This document shows positions 35,266 to 46,543 of a DNA stretch of 64,000 nt, piece by piece. The stretch is taken from assembly GCF_031755915.1 (NCBI RefSeq), contig NC_083389.1, positions 19,197,501-19,261,500 on the forward strand, read 5' to 3'. The number at the start of each line of letters is the position of its first letter. Position 1 is the stretch's first letter. The notes below the pieces were generated by a model, which saw only the letters and a list, made by a program, of their open reading frames with translations, made no database searches and was not told where the DNA came from. Source of the DNA: Ziziphus jujuba (lineage: Eukaryota; Streptophyta; Magnoliopsida; Rosales; Rhamnaceae). Made by a program: the position numbers and the translations under genes.

Positions 35266-36370
35266 TATTATTCATGTTAGAAAAATAAATGAAGCATGGA
35301 AGGTTTCTGTTGATCTCATAGACCTTAACAAATAATACTGTCACTAAATTTCACTTGACAAACTCTGTATCATATGAGGTACATAAAATTATTTTTAATT
35401 CAATAAATCTTTCAACTCATATTGGAGTATATAAGAATCACTTATCTATGAAATAAAGTTCACCATTAATTCGACTTCAAAATTTGAATATCTTTTATGT
35501 TTTTGATCTTAGGCCAAATTATGTGATATATTTTCGATATCGGATGAAATTATGTGACATATTTTCAATATCAAATGGCACAACCTCAAAAAGTGATAAA
35601 TCCTGACATTGTCGTGGCATAATTAAGGGTAATAAGTTTGGACATTTTCTAAATACAAGTAATGTGACATCAACATTGTCGAGCCGCATTTACGTGTGAT
35701 AACTCTTGACATTGTCAAATTATATCAAATCAATTAGCATACCCGAAATTATAGAGGTGCACTTAAGTCATGCGATAAGTCCTGACATTGTGAAGGTATA
35801 CTAAACCAAATAAAGTGATATCAACGTACCCAATATTGTCAAGGTGCGATTGAGTGTGAAATGTCTTAACATTGTCCAGATAAAAATCATCAGCGTATAC
35901 AATGTGAAGTCAACATTGGGTAATAATCAAATGAATTACAATGACATAATATGTTGTGGACGATGCAATGTAAGTTGCAAAGTCGATATTAGATGAATAA
36001 TCAAATGAAGCACGATGACATAAAATATCATGGATAATGCAACTGGATAATAATCAAATAAAGCATGATGACATAAAACGTAATGGACGATGCAATGTAA
36101 GACACTGAATGGTATTGAATGACATATGACATAAAGTCATCATTATTCCACATAAAACATTTTGGATAGGCAATGCATGACACATAGTCAACTTTATTCT
36201 AAATAAAACAACATGAATATGCAATATGACATGAGTCGCTACTATACGACAAGAAGTGATGATTATGCAACATTAAATAGACATTTAGTAAGATAAGCAT
36301 AAACTAACGCTTCAAGATAATTCAAATGTTACCTATGCACACTCAGTTAATCTTTTGATTGTACAACGTA
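35266..36370. repeat. Tandem-repeat-rich 3' untranslated region of the Tat-type element
   Basis: Imperfect repeats include TATTTTCAATATCAAATGG-like units near 35520-35580, CCTGACATTGT units every ~60-90 bp from 35608 to 35880, and ~70-75-bp units with TAATCAAATGAAGCA(C/T)GATGA and GGACGATGCAATGTAAG from 35925 to 36105. There is no gene. Variable tandem repeats at this site are typical of Tat/Ogre-related elements. Confidence 0.7.
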
Positions 36371-36382
36371 GCTAGGGGCTAA
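36371..36382 (+). promoter_or_regulatory. Polypurine-tract position
   Basis: GCTAGGGGCTAA lies directly before the right LTR's TGTTGTGGG, where plus-strand DNA synthesis would be primed. It is moderately degenerate. Confidence 0.55.
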
Positions 36383-36883
36383 TGTTGTGGGTAAATTTGG
36401 CTTCCACTTATGTGGGAATAATATCCTACTTGGCGTGGAACCATTATCAGATGTAATATTATCAACATTATTAAATTACTATGCAAACAGTCTGATGAGA
36501 TACGATTAATGACATCTAATTAAATAAGAGAAAATAATCGCTAATAGCATCTGGATAAATACATTTTGAGGTAAATCTTAGTAAATGATGAGATATGATT
36601 AATGACATCTAATTAAATAAGAGAAAATAATCGCTAATAGCGTCTAGATAAATACATTTTGAGGTAAATCTCAGTAAATAATGTGATATCAATGGTTGAT
36701 CAGGAGTTACAGATCAAATATTAAAGTTGAACAACATAATCAAATCCCATCGATGAGGTTTATCAATTATTCCAAAGGCACTATAAATATGAGCTATATC
36801 AACACAACTGGTAGGTCATTCTAAATCTCTTGACTAATTTACTATTTCTATATAAGTATTACCAACACTAACTTAACCATCGA
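36383..36883 (+). repeat. Right LTR of the Tat-type element, 5' part
   Basis: It begins TGTTGTGGGTAAATTTGG. It carries a 93-bp tandem duplication (36494 and 36587, each starting GATGAGATA(C/T)GATTAATG) that the left LTR lacks, which accounts for most of the length difference. It is cut at CCATCGA by a solo LTR and resumes at 40303. Confidence 0.85.
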
Positions 36884-39800
36884 TGTCAGGATCCGTCCAA
36901 AATTCCTCACCGAAATCCTAGACAAGCCTTGATCCCAGAGAAACCCTACCGGACCCTCCAATGGAAAATCCGGCAGAACCTCTTCTAAGGGTTGGACTTA
37001 CCACAAATTTCCTACACTGAAAACACAATATTATATACAACCCCTTATTCTTCCCACGTTACTACAATATAATTCCACAATTTGCAACATTCCAAAAGAA
37101 TAACAGGGAATTAATGCAGTATTTAATAAAATGCGTCCAATACAGTATACAGAGCATTATACAAAAAATGTGGAATTAATACAATGACAGATAAGGAAGC
37201 AATACAAGAAGAGGAAAAAGGGAAGAAATGCTTCTTGGACTTTCGGCAATGAACTGAGACATCGGGCTTGCCCCGGACGATCAACGTCTCCCAACATGGA
37301 CCTAGGGGAACGGAATTTAAAAATATGAGATGCTAATCATCTCAGTGAGTGACCCTATTTACTGTACACTTTTAATATTAATAATATAACAATAAAAGAA
37401 ACTTAATTAATCGATACCAAACAATAAAAAAATTAATAAATAATAATTAATTGAAAGTAATATTTCTCTCAAAACTCTCACCATTCACTCGGTTGGAAAA
37501 TTTTTCCTTTTAAAACATTTTCCAAAACCCGCTATTTGTATGCCCCAAAAACCAAGGAAAACAATTAATCAACTTAATATCGATTAAAGCATAATAGATC
37601 AAGGATCCAAAATTTATAATGAAAATAAAATAGGAATAGAAATAAAAATAATTTCGTAATAATTACTAAACGATTGATAATGTCATAAACAAATAATATA
37701 AGAACATTAATAAAACTTACATTAAAACAATTCAGGGAATAATTAAAATAATTAGAATGAAATAATTAATTGAACAATTAAATAAGGAATAATTAAACCA
37801 AATTAAAACCTCAATTTAAGATAAATGGTAAAAACATAGTAAAATCAAGATGAAATGCATTGTTAAAACACTAATATGAATAAGTAATCAAAAACATAAT
37901 AAAATTCCATAAAATTTATATTAAGTTTTCCAATTGAAATAAATAATAAAAACAACGTTAAATACATTCTAATTTAATTACTGCTTTAAAATTTTAGGAT
38001 TTGAAATTTATCTCAGAAAAATAATTACTTGATACACCACACCATATACTAGTGATGCCCTCTGATACCCAGCGTCCCGAACACCGTCTGGCGGGAGGTT
38101 AAAGAGAGAAACTTGCATACGGTCGCTTTGGCATCTCGACAGCGCCGCTACTAAAACTGTCATCCCAGCCATAGAGGGAGGCGGCTGATATGCATTATAT
38201 AAAACTTACCTGCCCTCGGTCCAATGGCAACTCACGGGAGACATTATAACTTGCGCGCTCATCTACATATACAGTACAGAACACCAGTACTGTATGAGTG
38301 CATCTAAAATAAATAACCAAATTTTATTATAAAAAGATACGCAAACTTTTCCAAAATCCACCGTGGGAATTATATCATTTTTCGAACTCAACCTCCCACA
38401 TTTTTCTTTAACAACACCGGCATGAATACTTCGATAATATATAATTTTTCTCATATCACAAAATCCATCAACTTTCATTTCCATCAACTCAAATATACAA
38501 TTTTCCAATGGCATAAATATTTTTGAAACATAATTCTTTAAAACAATATTTTTCTCCAATCCTCAAAATCCATTTAAATCAACAAATCCTTAAAACCACA
38601 TAAATTTCATATATAATTAATTCATATAATTGTGCACAATAATTGAATAATAACCATAGCAATAATTAAAATAAATCAAACCATAATTTCTTTAAATTCT
38701 GAAATATATTCTTTTGGCACCCAAATATATATTAAAAACATTATAATTTAGCAATACAATTTATATGGAAATTCTCTTAATATCAAATACATAACACATA
38801 TTTATCAAATATTTAACTATAAAATATTCCAACAATGAAATTTGATAAAATTTATCAAAATCTCAAATTTCTTAAAACCAAAATATTTTATAATGCATAG
38901 ATACTTACTTCCATTCAATTTTGGCACCAAAATTCCAAATATAAATTTACTAAATATTGGACATATTAAACATATTTTTCAAACAACCAATTTACACAAA
39001 ATATATATATTTTAACATCCCAAATTAATTTTGAAGGTAGGTCACTCACCTGGAGCACGCAATTAACCTAAGATCCTCCATGGGATCAATTCCACAATGC
39101 ACACGTGCTCCTAGAGGAACAACATTACACAACTCAAATAAATTAATATTTTATTCGGATAAATAATATCCGGTACTCGGGGGGTTAAACACAAACGTTA
39201 ACCAAAATTGACGAGTAATATACCGAAACAAAGCTTATGGAACGAGGATCGTATTACCGTTCTCCATTGATCCCAATTCTGCCGGTGGTGGTCGGAATTT
39301 GCCTCGGAAGTACCGGCAGAATTTGAACTTGAGAGATCTCTCAAATGGTAGGGGTTTTGGGCAATCTAATCACGGAAATAGACTCAGAGGGGTTGAAAAT
39401 GGTGGGATAGAGGTATGGGTCGAGCTGGGTTGGCCAGAAAACACAAGAAAAGAGGAGAGAGAAAATTTCCAAGCGTCGAGCTTCTCCGGCCCGATCTGGC
39501 AGCGTCTGGCCACTGGTGGCCGTAAAATTTTGCGGCCTAGCTCGCCTTCGTCCCCCGCTCCTCTTTGGCCAGCGCGTGTAGTAAGGTGGTGGCCGGAATT
39601 TAAGAAACCGCAAGGGCCCGAGAGGAAGAAAAGGAAAGGAAAGGAAGAAGAAGAAGAAAAAGGCTTCGGGGGGGGGGGGGACGCTGGGTGTTTTCCCACG
39701 TGGGGGAAAAGAAAAAAAAGAAAAAAAATAAAGGGAAGGGAAGAAAATAAAATAAAATAAAATAATTAAATAATATTAAAAATAATATTATTATATAAAA

Positions 39801-40297
39801 TAACAATAATAAAATAATATGGTATTAAGCATGGTTGACATGTGGCATTTCATCATAGTGACACATGGTCACATTTATTAAGTCACACATGGTACATTGT
39901 TACACGTTTAAAAAATAATATTAAAATAATACGATATTTTAAAACTTTGCACGTCCATAACTTTTTAACCAGATGTCCAAATTAGACGTGCCGCTAGTCT
40001 GTGGACTCGTATCGACGAGCACTTTACAACCATGTATGAGTCAAAGCTCATTTTTCCATAAATAAAAAGTCAACTTCGGCACCCTTGGACAGTTTGGACC
40101 CCAATCTTGTTTTGCTCATAACTTTCAAACTGTAGCTCCATTTTCAACGTGCTACTAGTATACGAACTCATGCCAATGTGTATTTCGTAACAGTACCTCA
40201 GTCAACCTAGAATTCCATCCAAGTCAATGGTCAAAGTCAACGGTCAACTTGGTCAAAATTGGAAAACTTCCATTGTACTTTGGGATGGGGTGTTACA
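36884..40297 (-). mobile_element. Solo LTR of the TGTAACACCCC family, reverse orientation
   Basis: A 3414-bp solo LTR with ends TGTCAGGATCCGTCC and GGGATGGGGTGTTACA. The target duplication ATCGA is perfect (36879-36883 and 40298-40302). In reverse complement it follows the same order as the LTR pair at 23380-29292: GTTGACC-rich start, GC-rich core near 39290-39600, and the TGAGATGATTAGCATCTCA region near 37325-37355. It is clearly more diverged, so probably older. Frames near 39299-39806 belong to the GC-rich core and are not genes. Confidence 0.88.
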
Positions 40298-40302
40298 ATC
40301 GA

Positions 40303-40401
40303 AGAGTGTTTTGTTGTTATTCCAAGATTTTTTTGACATCTTTTGTAAGTTGAAGATTGATGAGGTGGGAGTTTTGATTGAGCTGGATTTTTGCATTAGC
40401 A
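40303..40401 (+). repeat. Right LTR of the Tat-type element, 3' part
   Basis: AGAGTGTTTTG through TGGATTTTTGCATTAGCA, aligning to the left LTR's 3' part. It is followed directly by the ACTAT duplication. Confidence 0.83.
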
Positions 40402-40565
40402 ACTATCAAACAAACTCTATACAATTTCATTATGAATTTATCATTTTACCCCTATTTAAAACCACTACTAAAATCATTTAACAATTAAATCTATTTGTGT
40501 TCAGAATCATGGGACTGAGTGTCTCAAATGTGTTGAAAAATATGTTGCTAAAAGGTTTGAGATAT

Positions 40566-41885
40566 CATGTGCGGTAGCAATACCAAACCTACTACGATGT
40601 GCAATTGGGTCCTAAGATAAGCCTGGTTAAACCTTGGAAATCTTAATGCCATAATGCCTTGCAAATCCTCCTAGCCATCATCCTACTGCAATAATTCTTG
40701 CTACAAAGAATGTCCATGTTATAGCAATTCCACCTAGAAGATAACTTCAAATAGTTTTGATAAATGATGATTAAGGTGAGATTCGGCATATTTAAACCAC
40801 GAAGTGTTTGGTTTCCACTTCAGTTGTAGGTGTAACCAATCGGCTATCAGGACCGTCTCAAGAATTTTCGAGGCCCTAGGCCAAAAAAACAATATTTGAG
40901 GCCTTAATTAAATACTACTTTTGATAAAATAGATTTTTATGTAAAATTTATAAATATATATATATATATATATATATTTTTGGGCTTTTTTAATGTAAAG
41001 GTATTAATTAAAATTTTAAATTCAAGATTGATAATAATTCTTTTTTAATTAATAAAATTATTAAATTTTTTAATCTTGTTGAATCATAGTTGAACACAAA
41101 TAAGATTTTATTAATTTTAATTTTGAAAAACTTATTTTTACTGAAGCTATACTAACACAAAATAATAAATCCATACATTGCAAAAAAAATTAATTTTTAA
41201 TAGAATTTATTATCTCAAGTGCTATTTTTTATTTATGAATTTATTTTTTCTTTTAGATTTTTAGTTTCAAAATAAACCTAATCAATTCATTCGAATTATG
41301 ATAAAGAGAAAAAAATGAAAGCATAAACTATAGAAACATAAAGTCTAGCTTTTATAAATAACAATAACAATTAGTAAATAATTAAAATCATGAATTCATA
41401 GAAAACAAAGAAGAAAAATTAAAAATATTATGAGAATGAATAATATAAGTTCATTAAAATAAATAATAATTTACAACTTTGCCTTTTATTTTAGAGTCAT
41501 TTGGACCAAAATTGCAAATTATATAAATTGGATATCAAAATTAAATAAATATAAAAGATGAGTAAATAAAAAAAATAAAATAAGTGAACTAGATGAGAAA
41601 AAATGCATGAACAAATCAGAAAAAAGTGTATGAACAAAAGAAGTATCTAACTTTTTTTTATTTATTAAAATCTAATCAATTATAAAATATAAAATACTTA
41701 ATTGGATTTAATTGGTATTATTTTTCAAAAATAAAAATAATTAAAGATAATTATTACAATAAATGATCAATTAGAATTCATCCAAATAAATAAATAATTA
41801 ATTAAAGATAATTTAAATTTTTTTTAAAATCAAAATTCTTATATTTTCAAAATAAACTAATAATTATATTCTATTTAATTAATAC

Positions 41886-41917
<32 letters not shown>

Positions 41918-42235
41918 ACTATTTTTTTGGGCCCCCATTTTAGCATTGGCCTTAGTAGCCTATGCCTTAAGCCGGCCCTGTCGACTATTAAAGATATGGT
42001 AGAAAGAACTAATAGAAAAAGAGCTCCATTATAAATATCTCCATTAGGATGTAAACGGATTATATACCTCCACTGATAAGCACCAGAATAAGCAATATTC
42101 ACTAGGCCAAGAGCACCCACCTCAAATAAAAGCAGCCACAGCCAGTTGACCTAAATTAGGATCCCAAATTTCATAAGCAATAGGTCTTACCCATAAAGGG
42201 TCCTATACCCATGCCTCAATACTTCAATTGTATGA
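40566..42235 (-). pseudogene. Nuclear plastid-DNA insertion: rearranged psaB and psaA/psaB junction
   Basis: On the minus strand from the right, the sequence reads as plastid psaB (photosystem I core): [17 protein letters not shown], then [31 protein letters not shown] and, after the hAT insertion, [20 protein letters not shown] and LNHHLSKLF. It then switches near 40742 to the C-terminus of psaA (GGIAITWTFFVARIIAVG plus stop at 40678-40680) and the short psaA-psaB spacer, then psaB's start at 40652 (MALRFPRF) through IATAHD-like sequence to about 40566. In plastids the psaB start precedes the piece found first here, so the fragment is rearranged. There are many substitutions and stops. About 530 bp are plastid-derived. 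Transfer via the mitochondrion cannot be excluded. Confidence 0.85.
40848..41980. mobile_element. hAT-type non-autonomous element (1.1 kb) inside the plastid insertion
   Basis: The terminal inverted repeats are CAGGACCGTCTCAAGA on the left and, in reverse complement, CAGGGCCGGCTTAAGG on the right. The 8-bp duplication is TCGGCTAT (40840-40847) and TCGACTAT (41981-41988), one mismatch. The interior is AT-rich and non-coding. Removing it restores the psaB reading across the site. Confidence 0.85.
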
Positions 42236-43387
42236 AATTGAATGTCTCATTAATGCTCCGTTGGGCAAGGCTTAACATGTTTTACATGTTCAACCAACTA
42301 GGGCAAACATATATTTATCTTAATACCAAACATTTAAACAGAAAAAATGGTAAAATTACCTAGAGTTCATTTGTTTACACTTATATAAAAAAAAATCTGC
42401 TCGAACATGGGAGAAAGCTTATTAGGCATCCACACTTCTCGGAATGGGATCCACTCTTGGCAACTCTTAAAATGAGATAAGATTATTAGTTTCCTCTTTC
42501 CAAAAGTCTTTTAACCATCATTTGAGAAGATTTGCAGGGATCAAATATACGCTAGGACAAATACATGTGAAAAAAAGTAGATGAGATGAGACAGAAAGGC
42601 TACTAGAATGGACGTTCCAGCTTGATGGAGTGAGGTGCCAGAATTGTATAGTGAGTGTCAGATTCAAACTTTCAATCAATTATGTTGTCTTTGGTTGTTG
42701 TGTTTGCTTTGTGAAAAAGATGTGACTTTGGCTTTGTTTTGACACGATATGAATTATGGGCATTTTAGGCATTAAGAATAGTGTATAAAGTTATTTTATA
42801 TTTTTATATTTAAGTGGTAATATGTAATGACTAGGACTGGATATAGCTTTTTTTTGTTAATTATAAAAAGAACTTCTCTTCCAGGATATAGCTTTTTTTT
42901 TTTCTTTTTTTCTTTTTTTTTTTAAATTATAAAAAGAATTCTCTTGCTAATACCTCTTCACAAAGAAATTATTTTAGACAATAGACCTACCATATATGAT
43001 ATAGGCCTGTTCATTTAAAAACTACCACCACGTTAAGAACTCCAAGTCAGTTTCATGTACAATCCACATTCTAAAAGACATTCGTCTAAAATTATAACAC
43101 TGTTAACCTCACTTTTTTTTGGCATATTATTTTTTATGGAAATTTCCCTAGTAAGATCCCTTTAATCTTTAAATGATCTAATTTTTTAATTTCCGTTCTT
43201 CTGCTATATACATTTTTCTTTTCCAACCTACCTTATGTTGCAACCAAGTTTTTTTTCTCTTTTTTTCTTTTTTCTTTAATAGTTACGTTTTCCTTGACAT
43301 TTCTTGAGTAGAGCACAAACATAACATTAATTAGGGATAATATCTATGGGCTTATCATGATGTAATTAAAAAAGCTTTAATCCTATC
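42236..43387. other. AT-rich intergenic DNA
   Basis: No recognised gene or element. A ~60-bp imperfect duplication (GGATATAGCTTTTTTT ... AATTATAAAAAGAA) lies at 42838-42952. Confidence 0.6.
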
Positions 43388-44799
43388 ACTGTAAGAAATA
43401 CATTGATAGGAGATGCGGTTTAGGCATCATTTGAACTAAAAACCGACGCTAGATTAAGCGTCGCTTGATCTAGTATCGCTAAATATACAAAACAAAAGTG
43501 TCAACAAAACAAAAGCTGACGCTTTTATAAGCTTTGCCTGATAATACCTTAAACGACACTTTCAGCATCGTTTAAAGTTGTCAAAAGCATCACAAAAAAA
43601 TTAGAAAAGAAATAAACGAAATATTTCAGCGAGTCTTTATTGTGTAAAAGCATCACCTAAATCAATGTTTAGTGACGCTTTTGTTACTAGAAAGGTTGCC
43701 TAAAGTTATGTGTAGCAACATTTTTGTTATCAAAAATGTCACCTAAAGCTATGTGTAGTGACGCTTTTGATAATAAAAGCTTCGCCTAAAGCTATGTGCA
43801 GGCTGTGTGCAGGTGACATTTTTGTTATCAGAAGTATCACCTAAAGCTATGTGCAGCGACACTTCTGATAATAAAAGCATCGCATAAAGTGAATGTTTAG
43901 CAATGCTTTTCTATGTAAAAGTGTCGCCTAAAATTCTATCTAGCGATGTTTTAATTTTGGAAATGTTGCCTAAAGTCGTGTTTAAGATGCTTTTCAAAAA
44001 AAAAAAAAAAGTGTCTCCCAAGGTGTATTTCAAATGACAATTTTTTCACTCAAAGGCATCTTTTACTGATGTGTTTTTTTTTCCTTTTTTTTTTTTATAA
44101 ATATTACTTATAATTTTATCAATTTGAAATTGTTTGACAGTTTCATGCACAATGATAGACAATAAAATTAAAATATTAATTAATACAGTTAATATTAATT
44201 CAATATGTATTTGGATAACAAAAATATTCTAATAAATTAAATATTAATCCACATAATAATTTTACTATTCAATCAACTAATATATATGGTCATATAATTT
44301 TTAAAACAAAAGTAAACTAATCAACTGGTTGAGATGAAAGGTTTTGAAATCATGATTGATGCCCCGTCAGTTCTAATTTGGTTATCATTATCTTGTGATC
44401 AACTAACACCCTCATACTGGATATGAAACAATTAAATTAACAAAATTACTAGAACACAAAATCATTAAGAAAGTATTAGTAGAACACAAATAATTAATAA
44501 AATATTATAATTACCATTATTTGTAAGTTTTAACAATCTACATTTATTCTAATTATGTCCCTTATTATTAGCATGACATAATAACCACATTCCTTGCTTT
44601 CAGGATGCTTAAGAGTTCAAATTTTAAACATTAATTTAAATATATTATTAGATAACCAGTATGTAAAATAAAAAATAACAAGTATATAAAAAAAAAAATA
44701 ATGCTAACTTTAAAGATAATAATTAACTATTGTGTTGTTTTGCCACTGAAGCTTTTTTTTAGTGACTTTCCTTTGTTCCAAACATGATATTTTCAAGCA

Positions 44800-45500
44800 A
44801 TAAAATTAAATTAAGCATACCAATTTCAACGAGCCCAATTCCAATCCAATCCAATCCCGAGGCAAATTCGATAACCAAACAGAAGCACAAGAACAAACCC
44901 AAGCCAAATTCGATGACACAATTGACCAATCTTCGTGGCCGTGCAAACGCAAACCCAAACAGGTGAGCAGCCATGCAAACCCAAACCGATTAGCACCCGA
45001 GCAGCTGTCCAACCATACAAACCACCGCACATCGAGCTACAATCTGCAAATTTCTATAAACGCCCACTTCAAAACCAAATTTATGCAAATACGAGCTAGA
45101 ATCTACGAATTTCTACAAACCCCCTAACTCGCCAACTTCAATCGATGGCAAGAAGGCCAAAATCGCAAGGAATATCTAGCGACCCAATACAAAATCCATC
45201 CAATTCAAGAAACCCGTCGACCCAAGGCAAAATCACAAGGAAAATCTGGCGACCCACGGCAAAAATCCGTCCAGTTCAAGAAACCTGTCAACCCAAGGTG
45301 AAATTGCAAGAAAAATCCATCGACCCAAGGCAAAATCTATGAAAACTCGTTGATCCAAGCAAAATTGCAAGAAAAATCTCAACCTCAAGCAAAATCACGA
45401 GCAAGATATCAACTCCAAGCAACCTTGAAGAAAACCCACCCAAAAAACCTAAGCTATGAAACCAACACCACCGGTTGTACTTGATATAAAAACCCAAAAC
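44800..45500. repeat. Degenerate tandem repeat, CGACCCAAGGCAAAATC type
   Basis: Units of about 30-60 bp recur at 45140-45430: CGACCCAAGGCAAAATCACA, AAGAAAAATC and CCAATTCAAGAAACCCGTCG in varying order. The upstream part (44830-45050) is similarly C/A-rich. Open frames on both strands reflect the repeats rather than a gene. Confidence 0.6.
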
Positions 45501-45816
45501 CCAAGCTTTCAAACCCTTCCCACGGGATATACTTCAATAAAAACCCAAAGAGACTTCAAAACAAAACCTAAAACTGAAGCTTTTGTTTAGGGAACTTACT
45601 TGCATAATGCGTACGTAGGGCTGTTGATAAGTGAAAACCGATCTGGTTAGAGCTTCACATTAAAAGGAAACCACAAATACTGGTATAGTTGAAAAGGGCA
45701 AATCGCATGCTGTTTTACCAAACACAACATCGGCCAAAGAAAATAGAAAAAGAAAAATTAACTATCCTCAGCACTTTTTTTTTTTTTTTTTTGAAAAGGG
45801 GGTAAGATTTCATATA

Positions 45817-46281
45817 TCACATTAAACCATTATACATATCAGCACAAAGCAAATTGAGAAGCCACTGTGGGCCCTCTTCAAGCCATGTTTCTAAATTAGA
45901 GAGCCCCGTAGCATATTTTGCAATACAGTGGGCTACATAATTTTTTCCCCTCGACTCAAAAGAAAGTTTAAAAGTTGGACATAATGATAATAACTTTTGT
46001 AGTCTTTCAACCAAAAAACAGTTCTCATCCAAACTAGCTTTTGTTATACCCACATTGACCGCACGAACTGCCCCCAGACAATCACATATAATTTCACCAT
46101 GGACGAAACCAGCTTCCATGGTTAAATCTATTGCCACACGAATAGCCATGAGTTCAGAATACATGACAGACCAGGAAGCTTCAAAAGGTTTTGCCACAGC
46201 ACCCATCAATTCACCAGAAGGATTCCACACTACCACGCCAATTCCAACTCTGTTTTGTCTAGCCAGAACAGAGGCATCCAC
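45817..46281 (-). pseudogene. LINE RNase H (RVT_3) domain fragment
   Basis: 154-codon frame with MDASVLARQNRVGIGVVVWN, ASWSVMYSELMAIRVAIDL, GEIICDCLGAVRAVN and HCIAKYAT, matching plant-LINE RNase H domains. The catalytic Asp, Glu and Asp positions appear conserved, but the upstream link to the RT region is broken. It lies just before the poly-A tail. Confidence 0.85.
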
Positions 46282-46543
46282 ATTTATCTTAAATTACTTC
46301 CATGTGGTGGCTCCGAGCATTGTTGTGCTCTGTTCGAACGTTGGATATTGGTGCTCATTGTAGCCTCTTTAAACTCCACATGCAATCTCAAAATAGAGTC
46401 CAATAATTGAGTATCAGATTTAATACAATTGCCATGTACGAGGTCATTTCGTTTATTCCACAAACACCAACATGCCCATGAAAATTTCTTTAGTTGGAAT
46501 TCTGGACACTGTAAAAACAGAGAAACATAAAGTAGTAAAAGAG

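Larger units (their letters stand above)
18715..40401 (+). mobile_element. Ty3/gypsy Tat-type LTR element, non-autonomous, with nested insertions
   Basis: LTRs of the TG...CA form flank an internal region with gag remnants. The target duplication ACTAT is perfect (18710-18714 and 40402-40406). The left LTR is 18715-19085 plus 30802-30936; the right LTR is 36383-36883 plus 40303-40401. Without insertions the element is about 6.5 kb, with no pol region, resembling the LARD or Tat-derived non-autonomous class. Both LTR ends show the plant-typical GGATTT(C/T)TGCAT(C/T)A(A/G)CA. The two LTRs have diverged heavily, so the insertion is old. Assignment to Tat rests on the gag zinc-knuckle style and the tandem repeats before the right LTR. 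Confidence 0.88.

Noticed and set aside
41875..42120. 81-codon minus-strand frame as a functional photosystem protein
   Set aside because: It is a decayed psaB piece in nuclear-type surroundings, broken by stops and a hAT element.
44759..45512. Several frames on both strands as a gene
   Set aside because: They follow a degenerate tandem repeat and none shows a known domain.
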